NCBI GenBank assembly: GCA_050743075.1
Contig: JBOGDS010000014.1
Coordinates: 1 to 57,878 of the forward strand
Source of the DNA: JBOGDS01 sp050743075
Lineage (GTDB): Bacteria; Actinomycetota; Actinomycetes; Jiangellales; Jiangellaceae
Length of the DNA stretch: 57,878 nt
Direction: 5' to 3'
Below, piece by piece: positions 15,750 to 23,470 of this stretch; position 1 is the stretch's first letter, and each line of letters begins with the position of its first letter. The notes beneath the pieces are model-generated. The model did no database searches. It was given only the letters and a program-made list of their open reading frames with translations, and was not told where the DNA came from. Made by a program: the position numbers and the translations under genes.

Positions 15750-16889
15750 CCGGGCGGACACGTCGCGGCCACGGCGAGGGCGCGGTCTACAAGCGATCGA
15801 GCGACGGCAAGTGGGTTGGTGTCCTGGATCTCGGCTGGGTGGACGGTCGCCGCCGTCGCGTGCCTGTGTACGGAGACACGCGGCGAAAGGCCCACGAGAA
15901 GCTGCTGAAGCTACGGCGTGAGCAGGAGCGCGGCCGAGATCTCCTGGCGCCGCCTCGTCTGGTCTCGGAGCGGCTGTTCGAATGGCTGGCCGAGGTCAAG
16001 TCACGCGACGGTACCCGGCATTCGACCCTCGACCGCTACCGAGGTGTCGTCAAACGTCACCTCGTACCGGCGTTGGGTCAGAAGCGGCTCGACAAGCTGA
16101 CACCACGGGAGGTGCAGTCGTTTCTTGGTCAGCTGTCGGATCGAATGGCGGCTGGCTCGGTGGTGAAGATCCACGGTGTCTTGCGCTCAGCCTTGTCCGA
16201 CGCCCAGCGACTCGATCTCGTGCCGCGCAACGTCGCCAAGGCCGCGAAGCCCGTCGTTACAGGCAGCCAATCGTCGGGCTCTGAACGTTGCCGAGGCACA
16301 ACGCTTGCTTGCCGTCGCCAGAGGTGACCGGCTCGAAGCTCTGTTCGTCATCGCGCTGACCATGGGCCTCCGCCGCGGCGAAATACTCGGGCTCCAGTGG
16401 TCCGATCTCGATCACGCCGATCACACGCTGCGTATCGAGCGCGCCGTCCAACGCGCAGCGGGTCAGCTGAGGTTCGTTGAGCCGAAGACGCCGCGATCTC
16501 GTCGCGTCCTCCCGGTGCCGCAGGTCGCCATGGCCGCCTTCAACGCACACCGCGCGAGACAGGTCCGCGAGCGCCTGGCCGCTGGCGACAGCTGGCACGA
16601 CGGAGATCTGATCTTCGCCTCGTCCATCGGCACGCCGATGGAACCGCGGAACGTCAACAGACGATTCAACGAGCTGCGAGCGAAGGCCGGCCTCGACTGG
16701 CTCCGGTTGCATGATCTTCGCCACGCCTGCGCCACCTACTTACTCGCGAACGGCGTCGAACCTCGGACCGTCATGGAGATCCTCGGGCACTCGACCATCC
16801 GCCTGACGATGGACCTCTACGGCCACGTCCTGCCTGATCGGCTGCGTGCAGCGGCGTCTGCAATGGACCGCGCGATGGAGACTCGGTGA
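15746..16889 (+). pseudogene. int: Tyrosine recombinase (integrase) with a frameshift
   Basis: The first frame (15746 to about 16250) encodes the arm-binding domain (GEGAVYKRSSDGKWVG) and the SAM-like core-binding domain (about 60-165). The catalytic domain then continues one frame over to the TGA at 16889: ALTMGLRRGEILGLQW with the first Arg, LHDLRHACATYLL with His/Arg, LGHSTIRLTMDLYGH with His and the nucleophile Tyr. The join is at AAGCCCGTCG (about 16246-16255), where one extra C in the run explains the shift. All catalytic residues exist but cannot be made as one protein unless the frameshift is a sequencing error. It ends 89 nt before tRNA-Ala. Confidence 0.88.
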
Positions 16890-16977
16890 GCTGCGTTGGC
16901 TACATCTTGGGCTACAGAGGTCGCCCGAGCGGCGCCCGCTCGCCGGGCCGAACCGCGTCGCCGCAGGTCAGGTGCAG

Positions 16978-17050
16978 TGGAGACGAAGGGACTTGAACCC
17001 TCAACCCCCGCCTTGCAAAGGCGGTGCTCTGCCAGTTGAGCTACGTCCCC
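16978..17050 (-). tRNA. tRNA-Ala (anticodon TGC)
   Basis: 73-nt cloverleaf on the minus strand: acceptor GGGGACG pairs with CGTCTCC including the alanine identity pair G3-U70. The D arm is GCTC..GAGC, the anticodon stem CCGCC/GGCGG encloses TTTGCAA, and the T loop is GGTTCAAGTCC-like. The discriminator is A and CCA is not encoded. The 3' end faces the integrase, so this is the natural attB/attR side of the integrative element. Confidence 0.96.
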
Positions 17051-17131
17051 GGGGGAGTCTCCAGGATACCGGTAGTTCGGCCATGGCCCGACGGATCCGG
17101 GAAATCTGCAGCTCTCCCGGACCGCGCCGGC

Positions 17132-17560
17132 CTACTCGAGACGCGCCTCGGCGTACGCCTTCATCGCGTCACGCATGAACGGCGTCAGGCCCGCACGGAC
17201 CTCCTCGTAGTTCTTCGCGAACCTCGGGTCGTCGACGTACATCTGACCCAGGCCGATGTAGGCCTCACGATTCGGCGTCCAGAACTTGCAGATGATCTTG
17301 TAGTGACCATCGATCGCGTCCAGGACCCGAGTGTCGTCGGCCGGTACGCCCGCGTCGAACAGCGCGGCGATGCTGTTGCTCACCGCTGCGGACTCGTCCC
17401 TGAACCGGGCCCAGTCAGCCTTGGTCCAGTTCTTGACGCGGGCGTTCGCCTCGTCGACGGAGTCGCCCCAGCGCTCGCGCGCATCGTCGACGTACTTCTC
17501 CGGCTCGAAGCCCCCGAACTCCTTCGGTTCGAAGCCCTCGAACATCTTCTCCGCTGCCAT
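17132..17560 (-). CDS. Stand-alone TipAS antibiotic-recognition domain protein
   Basis: 142 residues matching the all-helical TipAS domain, the C-terminal drug-binding half of MerR-type regulators such as TipAL: FEGFEPKEFGGFEPEKYVDDARERWG, NWTKADWARF, WTPNREAYIGLGQMYVDDPRFAKNYE. TipAS binds thiopeptides and other compounds covalently or tightly. No MerR helix-turn-helix is encoded upstream; the frame reaches only 12 codons further. A strong GGGAGG lies 8 nt before the ATG at 17560, so this is a true start and not merely a truncated regulator. It may sequester a drug rather than regulate transcription. Confidence 0.87.
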   Translation of the reverse strand: MAAEKMFEGFEPKEFGGFEPEKYVDDARERWGDSVDEANARVKNWTKADWARFRDESAAVSNSIAALFDAGVPADDTRVLDAIDGHYKIICKFWTPNREAYIGLGQMYVDDPRFAKNYEEVRAGLTPFMRDAMKAYAEARLE

Positions 17561-17589
17561 GTCCTCACCTCCCTTCTCCACGCTGGGTC

Positions 17590-18564
17590 GCGACACTGGT
17601 AGCGGCCGAGACCAGCGAGCTCAGGACCGAGGACCGGCGTCGGGTCGACGCGGAGTTGGCGCCCGACCTCGCGACCATGAGCCCGAAGCGTGCCAGCGCC
17701 GCCGCCCGGCGCCTCGCCATCGAGGCCGACCCAGAGTCCCCGCTGCGCCGGGCGCGTACGGCCCGGTCCGACCGTCGGGTAGGCATCCGTCCGGCGCCCG
17801 ACACCATGGCGGTCCTCTCCGCGTTCGTGCCAGCCGTACAGGGGATCGCCGCCTGGGCCTGCCTGCGCACCCACGCCCAGCACGAGAAGAGCTCGGGAGA
17901 CGTCCGTGGCCTGGGGCAGATCATGGCCGACACGCTGATCGAGCGTGTCACCGGGCAATCAACGGCAGCCGCGGTTCCAGTCGAGATCGGCCTCACCATG
18001 ACTGCCGACACGTTGCTGGCCGGCGACGACACACCTGCCGCCCTAGCCGGTTACGGCGCGATCCCTGCGCAGCTCGCCCGCGAACTCGCCGCCCCGGCCG
18101 ATGGCAGACGGGCAGGGACGTTCCTGAGACGGATCTTCACCGATCCGCTCGACGACACTGTCGCCCACGTCGACACCCGGCGGCGTCGTTTCGACGGTCG
18201 GCTGGCCCGTCTTCTCGTCTACCGTGACCAAGGCTGTCGTGAACCGTACTGCGACGCGCCCATTCGCCACCACGACCACATGACGGCCCACCGCGACGGC
18301 GGTCCCACCAGCGCTGCGAACGGGCAGGGCCTGTGCGAGCGCGGTAACCACGTCAAGGAGATGCCCGGCTGGTCAACCAGGCTCGTTACGACGAGGCGAC
18401 ACGAGACCGAGACCACCACCCCGACCGGGCACCGCTATCGGTCAGTGGCACCACCAGCGCTCGGGCCGGGCAGCAACTATCGGCAGCGCACCCATCGAAC
18501 GGCACTTCGCCGCCTCGCCGGTATCAAGGCACAGCTCGCCAGCGCCAACCGTCCGCCGCCGTGA
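17590..18564 (+). pseudogene. N-terminally truncated DUF222/HNH endonuclease family gene (13E12-like)
   Basis: From about 17590 the frame reads the middle of DUF222 (AAETSELRTEDRRRVDAEL, SPKRASAAARRLAIEADPE, RRVGIRPAPDTMAVLSAF) and then an HNH domain near the C-terminus (GCREPYCDAP, HHDHMTAHRDGGP, NGQGLCERGNHVKE). The roughly 150 front residues are missing; the sequence begins where the TipAS upstream region ends. A TTG at 17656 could start a 302-residue product but has no ribosome site. The second zinc-binding Cys usual before N-H is Gly here (ERGNH). These multicopy genes are prone to decay; this copy is probably inactive. Confidence 0.75.
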
Positions 18565-18577
18565 CGGGCGTCGTGGT

Positions 18578-18662
18578 TGTGGATGACATGGTGGATAGCG
18601 CGGTGGATAACTCGCCTTCCCTGGGGGTAACAGGGGTGCTTCTGTGCGCATCCTGTGGACTT
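18578..18662. promoter_or_regulatory. Phased cluster of four DnaA-box-like sites
   Basis: Read on the minus strand the sites are TCATCCACA (18578-18586), CTATCCACC (18590-18598), TTATCCACC (18602-18610) and AAGTCCACA (18654-18662). The first three start exactly 12 bp apart and all four point the same way. An AT-rich stretch follows directly. Two sites match eight of nine consensus bases (TTATCCACA) and two match seven. Confidence 0.4.
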
Positions 18663-18880
18663 GTAAAGAATCATGGAAAAACTTGGCGTTACGCCTTGCG
18701 TGGCGCCTTGACGAGGGCTAGAAATCTCTCACGTCGCCAGTGATGGGGATCCGGTCTTGGACCCAGGTTCAGGGCACGTGGGCACCGGGCAACCGGAGTT
18801 CACGGGATCGTCGGAACTGGTGACGGGCTCCGCAGAATCGAGCGCCGAGCAATCGGATAACGCGAGGTTATGCGAAGCTT

Positions 18881-18919
18881 GAGGGGCTCCCTCCACCTCA
18901 TACGTGGAGGGAGCCCCTT
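18881..18919. terminator. Rho-independent-type bidirectional terminator
   Basis: GGGGCTCCCTCCAC (18883-18896) and GTGGAGGGAGCCCC (18904-18917) form a perfect 14-bp stem with a 7-nt loop; flanking A18882-T18918 extends it. It is followed on the plus strand by TTCCTTAT. It sits between the rightward HNH remnant and the leftward PHP gene and can serve both. Confidence 0.85.
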
Positions 18920-19012
18920 CCTTATGATCCATTATTGGGTGCGCCGGCCCGGTGAAACTCAAGCGACACGCCCACGGATCCGCCGGAAATATCCGGCGGC
19001 ACGACAACGTCG

Positions 19013-20032
19013 TCAGGCCAGCGGCGAGGTCCAGCTCAGCAGATCGGCGGCGTCCCGAGCGTTGAGGATCCGCTCGACGGGCACACCGCACGCCGCGGCG
19101 CGTTCACACCCGTACTGCTGCCAGTCCAACTGACCTGGCGCATGGGCGTCGGTGTCGATGGAGAACAGGCAGCCCATCTCAACCGCCATCCGGAGGAGCC
19201 GTTTCGGCGGGTCGAGCCGCTCCGGCCGTGAGTTGATCTCCACGGCAACATCGAACTGGCGGCACGCCTCGAAGACGATCTCCGCATCGAATTCTGACTC
19301 CGGTCTGGTACCGCGCTCACCGGTGATCAACCTGCCGGTGCAGTGGCCGAGCACGTTGGTGTGCGCATTGGCGATCGCGGTGACCATACGTCGGGTCATG
19401 TCCTCCCGTGGGGACCGCAGCTTCGAGTGCACGCTCGCGACCACGACGTCGAGCCGATCGAGCAGCGCCGGGTCCTGGTCGAGGCTGCCGTCCTCGTTGA
19501 TGTCCACCTCGATGCCGGTCAGGATCCGGAAGGGCGCCATCCGCTCGTTGAGCTCGGCGACAACGTCGAGTTGCCGGCGTAGCCGGTCGGCGGACAGGCC
19601 GTTGGCCACGGTGAGCCGCGGCGAGTGGTCGGTGAGCGCCATGTACACGTGCCCGAGATCACGGGCGGTCGCGGCCATCTGCTCGATCGGGCTGCCGCCA
19701 TCGGACCACTCCGAGTGAGTGTGCAGGTCTCCGCGCAGCGCAGCCCGAATCTCGGCACCGCCGTGCGCGAGCGGCTCGTCTGCCGTTGCCTCGAGACGTC
19801 GTAGATAGACCGGGGTATCGCCGCCGAGCGCCTCCTCGACCACCGTCGCCGTCACCTTGCCGATGCCGGGCAGGTCGGTCAGTGTGCCGTCGTCGACCCG
19901 TCGGCTGACCTCGTCGGGCGTGACCGCAGCAACCGCTGCTGCGGCGGAACGGAAGGCGCGGACGCGGTACGTCGGCTCCCTGGCACGCTCGAGGAGGTAG
20001 GCGATCCGCTGCAGCGCCGCTACCGGGTCCAC
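19013..20032 (-). CDS. PHP-domain phosphoesterase with N-terminal helix-hairpin-helix
   Basis: 339 residues. An N-terminal PolX-like 8-kDa-type region (1-80) carries a helix-hairpin-helix, LPGIGKVTATVVEEAL (54-69). The PHP domain follows, with GDLHTHSEWSDG (101-112), ALTDHSPR, the metal-binding EVDI, SVHSKL, HCTG and the closing DTDAHAP. This equals the C-terminal PHP 3'-exonuclease of bacterial family X polymerases without the polymerase palm, so a DNA-repair phosphoesterase is likely. A histidinol-phosphatase-like role is less likely because of the DNA-binding front. GTG at 20032 lies 24 nt after the DLW-39 gene. Confidence 0.88.
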   Translation of the reverse strand: MDPVAALQRIAYLLERAREPTYRVRAFRSAAAAVAAVTPDEVSRRVDDGTLTDLPGIGKVTATVVEEALGGDTPVYLRRLEATADEPLAHGGAEIRAALRGDLHTHSEWSDGGSPIEQMAATARDLGHVYMALTDHSPRLTVANGLSADRLRRQLDVVAELNERMAPFRILTGIEVDINEDGSLDQDPALLDRLDVVVASVHSKLRSPREDMTRRMVTAIANAHTNVLGHCTGRLITGERGTRPESEFDAEIVFEACRQFDVAVEINSRPERLDPPKRLLRMAVEMGCLFSIDTDAHAPGQLDWQQYGCERAAACGVPVERILNARDAADLLSWTSPLA

Positions 20033-20056
20033 GTCGCCCGGGAGTGCGCGGGCCGG

Positions 20057-20197
20057 CTAGCGCTGGTCGCGGGGCGGCACGGGGTCGGTGGCCTCGGCCC
20101 ACAGGTCCTGTTCGGCCTTGTCGGACTGGACCCGCTTGTAGCCGAGGTACCCGGCAACTGCGACGAGCGCGGTGAGCAGAAGCTTCTTGTTGAACAC
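20057..20197 (-). CDS. DLW-39 family small membrane protein
   Basis: 46 residues: a short basic start, one membrane helix (LLLTALVAVAGYLGY) and the family-defining EQDLWAEATDPVPPR tail. Members are tiny actinobacterial proteins of unknown function encoded close to gyrA, tRNA-Ile and tRNA-Ala. GTG at 20197 is preceded by GGGAGGCGG. Here it is separated from both tRNAs by unrelated genes, although orientation is retained. Confidence 0.85.
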   Translation of the reverse strand: MFNKKLLLTALVAVAGYLGYKRVQSDKAEQDLWAEATDPVPPRDQR

Positions 20198-20314
20198 GGC
20201 AGGCCGCCTCCCAGACGGTCGTGGGCGTCCTCGCAGGCTAGCGCAGCAGTCGCTCCCGACATGCGCGGGGATGAACGCCGGGCCCGGACCGCCCGCGCGT
20301 GGTTGGCTCTTCGC

Positions 20315-21661
20315 ATGCCCGACACCCCCGTTCCGTACGTCGCCGCGGTCAGTCGCAGCCCGCGCCACACGTTCAGCAAGAGCAACGAAGCGAGCGTCCG
20401 GCTGGTGGCCGGGCTGGGCGTCGAGGGCGACGCCCACGCGGGCGTGACCGTCAAGCACCGCTCCCGCGTCGCCCGAGACGCGAGCCAGCCCAATCTGCGC
20501 CAGGTTCATCTGGTCCATGCTGAGCTGCACGACGAGCTCCGGACTGCTGGTTTCAGCGTCAACGCGGGCGAGCTGGGAGAGAACGTCACCACCCGCGGCG
20601 TCGACCTGCTCGGCCTGCCGACCGGCACCCGGCTGATGCTCGGCGATCGAGCCGTCGTCGAGATCGCCGGGCTGCGCAACCCGTGCGTCCAGCTCAACGA
20701 CGTCCACCTGGGTCTGATGAACGCCGTTCTCGGGCGTGACGCTCAAGGAGCCGTGGTCCGGAAGGCGGGTGTCATGGGGGTGGTCATCGCCGGTGGTGAG
20801 GTTCGGCCGGGCGACGCGATCCGGGTCGACCTGCCGCCTTCACCGCACCGAGGCCTCGTTCCCGGTGTGACCGACGATGCGGTCACAGTGGCGTGCGCTC
20901 GCAACGAGGCGCAGACTGGATCGGGTACGGAAGCGTCCAGGGTTGTGGGGTGCTCGATGTCCGACCAGAAGACTGCGACAGCCGACCTGGTTCCGGTGCT
21001 GTCTCGGGGGAAGCATCGCAACCCCCGAAGGGGTGCGTGCTTCATGGAGTACGCGTCGTATCTCGCCGGCGAGCGATGGAGTGATCACCCGGCGTGTACA
21101 CACGCGTTGCTCGCTGCGCTGGCCCGTCACGTCAACGACTACACGACCGACGCGGCGCGCCCGCGCCTGGCCGAGTTGGTTCCGTCCGTCATCGGGCTGA
21201 CGAGTGACAACGTCCGGGTTGACGTCCTCATCGCCCTGCGAGGGGCGAGAACGGCCCTGCCCGTCGTCGCGGCTGAACGCCAGCGGGTGCTCGCGGCTGC
21301 CGTTCTTGCGGCCGAACGGATGCTCGCCGAGCTGGACGGACGTCCCGCGGACAGCATCACCGAGCTGAGCCGACGAAGCCTCGACCAGGTTCCGCAGGCA
21401 GAGCAATGGGCCCGGCAGTTCACCCGCGGGATCAGGACATCAGCCAAGGCATTCCGACGTCACGCCGGACCGACCACCGTGCATTGCGCGGTCGAGGGCA
21501 TCGCACAGGCCTGCGTGGCTGATCCGGACAGCCTCCTCCGGGAGTTGCTGTCCAGCACAATCGAGGACTGCCGCGAGATGATCGGCCCGCACGCGCCGAC
21601 CCCTGCTCCCGTCCAGACCGCTCGGTGGTCGAATGCCCGCCGACTCGCCCGAGTCCGCTGA
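20315..21661 (+). CDS. MOSC domain protein fused to an uncharacterised Cys/His-containing domain
   Basis: 448 residues in one open frame. Residues 1-180 are a MOSC domain: VEGDAHAG and VHLVHAELHDEL with the GELGENVTT signature and the persulfide-type Cys in RNPCVQLN, as in molybdenum-cofactor sulfurase tails and YiiM. After a 40-residue low-complexity linker comes a second domain (about 215-448) opening with RGKHRNPRRGACFMEYASYL, then GERWSDHPACTH and VNDYTTDAARPRLAEL, and a helical tail. That second part resembles a hypothetical protein usually encoded alone in actinobacteria and could start at the ATG at 20957, which has a poor ribosome site. Thus a real fusion, loss of the MOSC stop, or two genes are possible. 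Confidence 0.72.
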   Translation: MPDTPVPYVAAVSRSPRHTFSKSNEASVRLVAGLGVEGDAHAGVTVKHRSRVARDASQPNLRQVHLVHAELHDELRTAGFSVNAGELGENVTTRGVDLLGLPTGTRLMLGDRAVVEIAGLRNPCVQLNDVHLGLMNAVLGRDAQGAVVRKAGVMGVVIAGGEVRPGDAIRVDLPPSPHRGLVPGVTDDAVTVACARNEAQTGSGTEASRVVGCSMSDQKTATADLVPVLSRGKHRNPRRGACFMEYASYLAGERWSDHPACTHALLAALARHVNDYTTDAARPRLAELVPSVIGLTSDNVRVDVLIALRGARTALPVVAAERQRVLAAAVLAAERMLAELDGRPADSITELSRRSLDQVPQAEQWARQFTRGIRTSAKAFRRHAGPTTVHCAVEGIAQACVADPDSLLRELLSSTIEDCREMIGPHAPTPAPVQTARWSNARRLARVR

Positions 21662-21881
21662 CTGGTGCCTGCGAGCCGAACCAGGTGGACATGAACTCCT
21701 GACCTCGTGGGCAGGTATTGCTGACGTGGGACGGGAGTCAGCGGTCCACCGATGAGTTCCAGCGCCAGGCGACGTTTGACGTGACATGAAGCGTGTTCCC
21801 AGCGGCGACACCCGTTGACATCGGTGGTGCGCCGTGTCCGTTCGCGTTCCGTAAGCCCCCGGGCCGACAACTGGCCTGACG

Positions 21882-23300
21882 ATGGGTGGGGTGTTACGCC
21901 GCGGCGCGCCGATGACGTGTCTCGTCGTCGCCGTCATCGGACTGGTCGCTGCCTGCACTGGTACGCCTCCCGCCCCGGACACCGGTCCCACACCGGCCGC
22001 CGCCCCGCCCGGCTATCAGTACCCCGACCCGCCGCCGGCGCCGGACGGGCCGCTCGGGGGAGCGGTGGACGACGCCATTGCGGCGCTGGTGGCAGGGCTG
22101 GCCGCGAAGGAACTAGACACGACGGCGGTTGAGCACATCGCCGTAAGCAAGGATGCGCGGCTGGGCTGGTTCCTGGCCGACGTGTTGCGGTTCATCCAGC
22201 AGGGGCCTGAGCAACAGCAGCTGCTTGCCGCCTTCGAGGCCGTCATGAGCGTCGACCCGTCTGCCGACCCCACGTTCGCGACCAACCCCTGGCGCAGCGT
22301 CACCAATCACCTGATCGCCTGGGACCTACCGGCTCACCGCGGCTACCGTGAGGACAAGGCCGGCCTCTTCACCCTGATCGAGCCCGGATGGCGGCCCTTC
22401 TTCGACGATGCCGAGTCGGCCATCGACTGGCGGATCGTGTCCTGGGGTGGCGTCCAGATCGACAACCGTCCTCTGGGTGATGACCAGCCGTGTCCCCGTG
22501 GCTGCATTCCGGCGCTGGACGACCCGGAGTTGGTGTCCGGCGAAGCCGGGAGGTGGTACCCGGACGATGCCCTGGTGTTCGGGGTCGAGGTCAACGGCGA
22601 GGCGGTTGCGTTTCCGAAGAACATGATGGAGGTACACGAGCTGGTCAACATCACCATCGGCCGCAGCCGTCTCGGCATCCCCTACTGCACGCTGTGCGGT
22701 TCTGCCCAGGCATACCTCACCGACGACGTGCCGGCCGGGATCGAACCGTTGGTGCTTCGCACGTCCGGTCTGCTCTCGCGGTCGAACAAGGTGATGTACG
22801 ACCTGGGGACGCTGTCGGTCTTCGACACGTTCACCGGCGAGGCGGTGTCCGGGCCCCTTCACCGTGCGGGGTTCGTCCTGGAGCAGGTGTCCGTGGTCAC
22901 TACCACCTGGGGCGAGTGGCGAGCTGCTCATCCAGCATCGCGGATCGTTGCCGAGGACGGGGGAATCGGCCAGACCTATCCGGCTGACCCGCTGCAAGGC
23001 CGGGATGACGCTGGGCCGATCTTTGCGGTAGGCCCGGTGGACGAACGATTTCCGGTCCATGCGCAGGTGCTCGGCGTGGTGATTGCCGACGGGACAGCAG
23101 TCGCCTTCCCCGTCGACCAGGCACTGGCCGCACTCGGGCAGGGACGACACGTCTCGGTCGGGGAGGTCGAGGCCTATGTCGATGCCGGCGGGCTTCGGGC
23201 CCGGATGGTCGGCGGCGACGAGCTGCCGACGCATCAGGCTTTCTGGTTCGCCTGGAGCCAGTTCCACCCGGGGACGCTGGTCTGGACGCCCATCGGATGA
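21882..23300 (+). CDS. DUF3179 domain lipoprotein
   Basis: 472 residues. The start (MGGVLRRGAPMTCLVVAVIGLVAACTG) is a signal peptide with lipobox LVAAC, so the protein is probably lipid-anchored outside the membrane. The body matches DUF3179: VFGVEVNGEAVAFPKNMMEVHE, then the cysteine pair in GIPYCTLCGSAQAY, then the DLGTLSVFDTFTGEAVSGPL and DAGPIFAVGPVDERFP segments. The CTLC pair suggests a redox or metal role, but no member is characterised to my knowledge. The 220 bases upstream contain no gene or clear promoter. It converges on tRNA-Ile. Confidence 0.85.
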   Translation: MGGVLRRGAPMTCLVVAVIGLVAACTGTPPAPDTGPTPAAAPPGYQYPDPPPAPDGPLGGAVDDAIAALVAGLAAKELDTTAVEHIAVSKDARLGWFLADVLRFIQQGPEQQQLLAAFEAVMSVDPSADPTFATNPWRSVTNHLIAWDLPAHRGYREDKAGLFTLIEPGWRPFFDDAESAIDWRIVSWGGVQIDNRPLGDDQPCPRGCIPALDDPELVSGEAGRWYPDDALVFGVEVNGEAVAFPKNMMEVHELVNITIGRSRLGIPYCTLCGSAQAYLTDDVPAGIEPLVLRTSGLLSRSNKVMYDLGTLSVFDTFTGEAVSGPLHRAGFVLEQVSVVTTTWGEWRAAHPASRIVAEDGGIGQTYPADPLQGRDDAGPIFAVGPVDERFPVHAQVLGVVIADGTAVAFPVDQALAALGQGRHVSVGEVEAYVDAGGLRARMVGGDELPTHQAFWFAWSQFHPGTLVWTPIG

Positions 23301-23336
23301 GGAGCTGGTGCCGCGGCTGGGGACGGGAATGATGGG

Positions 23337-23410
23337 TGGGCCTACCTGGACTTGAACCAGGGACTTCTTCCTTATCAGGGAAGCGCTCTAACCGTCTGAG
23401 CTATAGGCCC
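23337..23410 (-). tRNA. tRNA-Ile (anticodon GAT)
   Basis: 74-nt cloverleaf on the minus strand: acceptor GGGCCTA pairs with TAGGCCC, D arm GCTCAGACGGTTAGAGC, anticodon stem CTTCC/GGAAG around CTGATAA, T arm CCTGG..CCAGG. The discriminator is A and CCA is not encoded. It lies 60 nt beyond the DUF3566 stop, its normal place behind gyrA; tRNA-Ala, usually next to it, is 6.3 kb away. Confidence 0.97.
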
Positions 23411-23470
23411 GGGGCGCGCACGGAGCGGCCGCAGCAGGTTACCTCACGGTTCGGTGGCGACCCAAACTCG

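Larger units (their letters stand above)
18565..19012. other. 448-bp intergenic region with DnaA-like boxes, AT-rich patch and terminator
   Basis: No supportable gene. The left part holds four DnaA-box-like sites (18578-18662) and a locally AT-rich run (about 18661-18690, TTGTAAAGAATCATGGAAAA) that stands out from the GC-rich surroundings. The right part holds the hairpin at 18881-18919. A 60-codon open frame from 18561 has no ribosome site and overlaps the HNH gene, and is not accepted. Confidence 0.6.

Noticed and set aside
16246..16262. Programmed ribosomal frameshift in the integrase
   Set aside because: No slippery heptamer or downstream structure; a single extra C is a simpler explanation.
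18561..18743. 60-codon open frame after the HNH remnant
   Set aside because: No ribosome site, overlaps the stop of the HNH frame and lies over the DnaA-like boxes; composition not protein-like.
21662..21881. Search for a gene or insertion sequence between the MOSC fusion and DUF3179
   Set aside because: No open frame, inverted repeat or transposase remnant could be supported.
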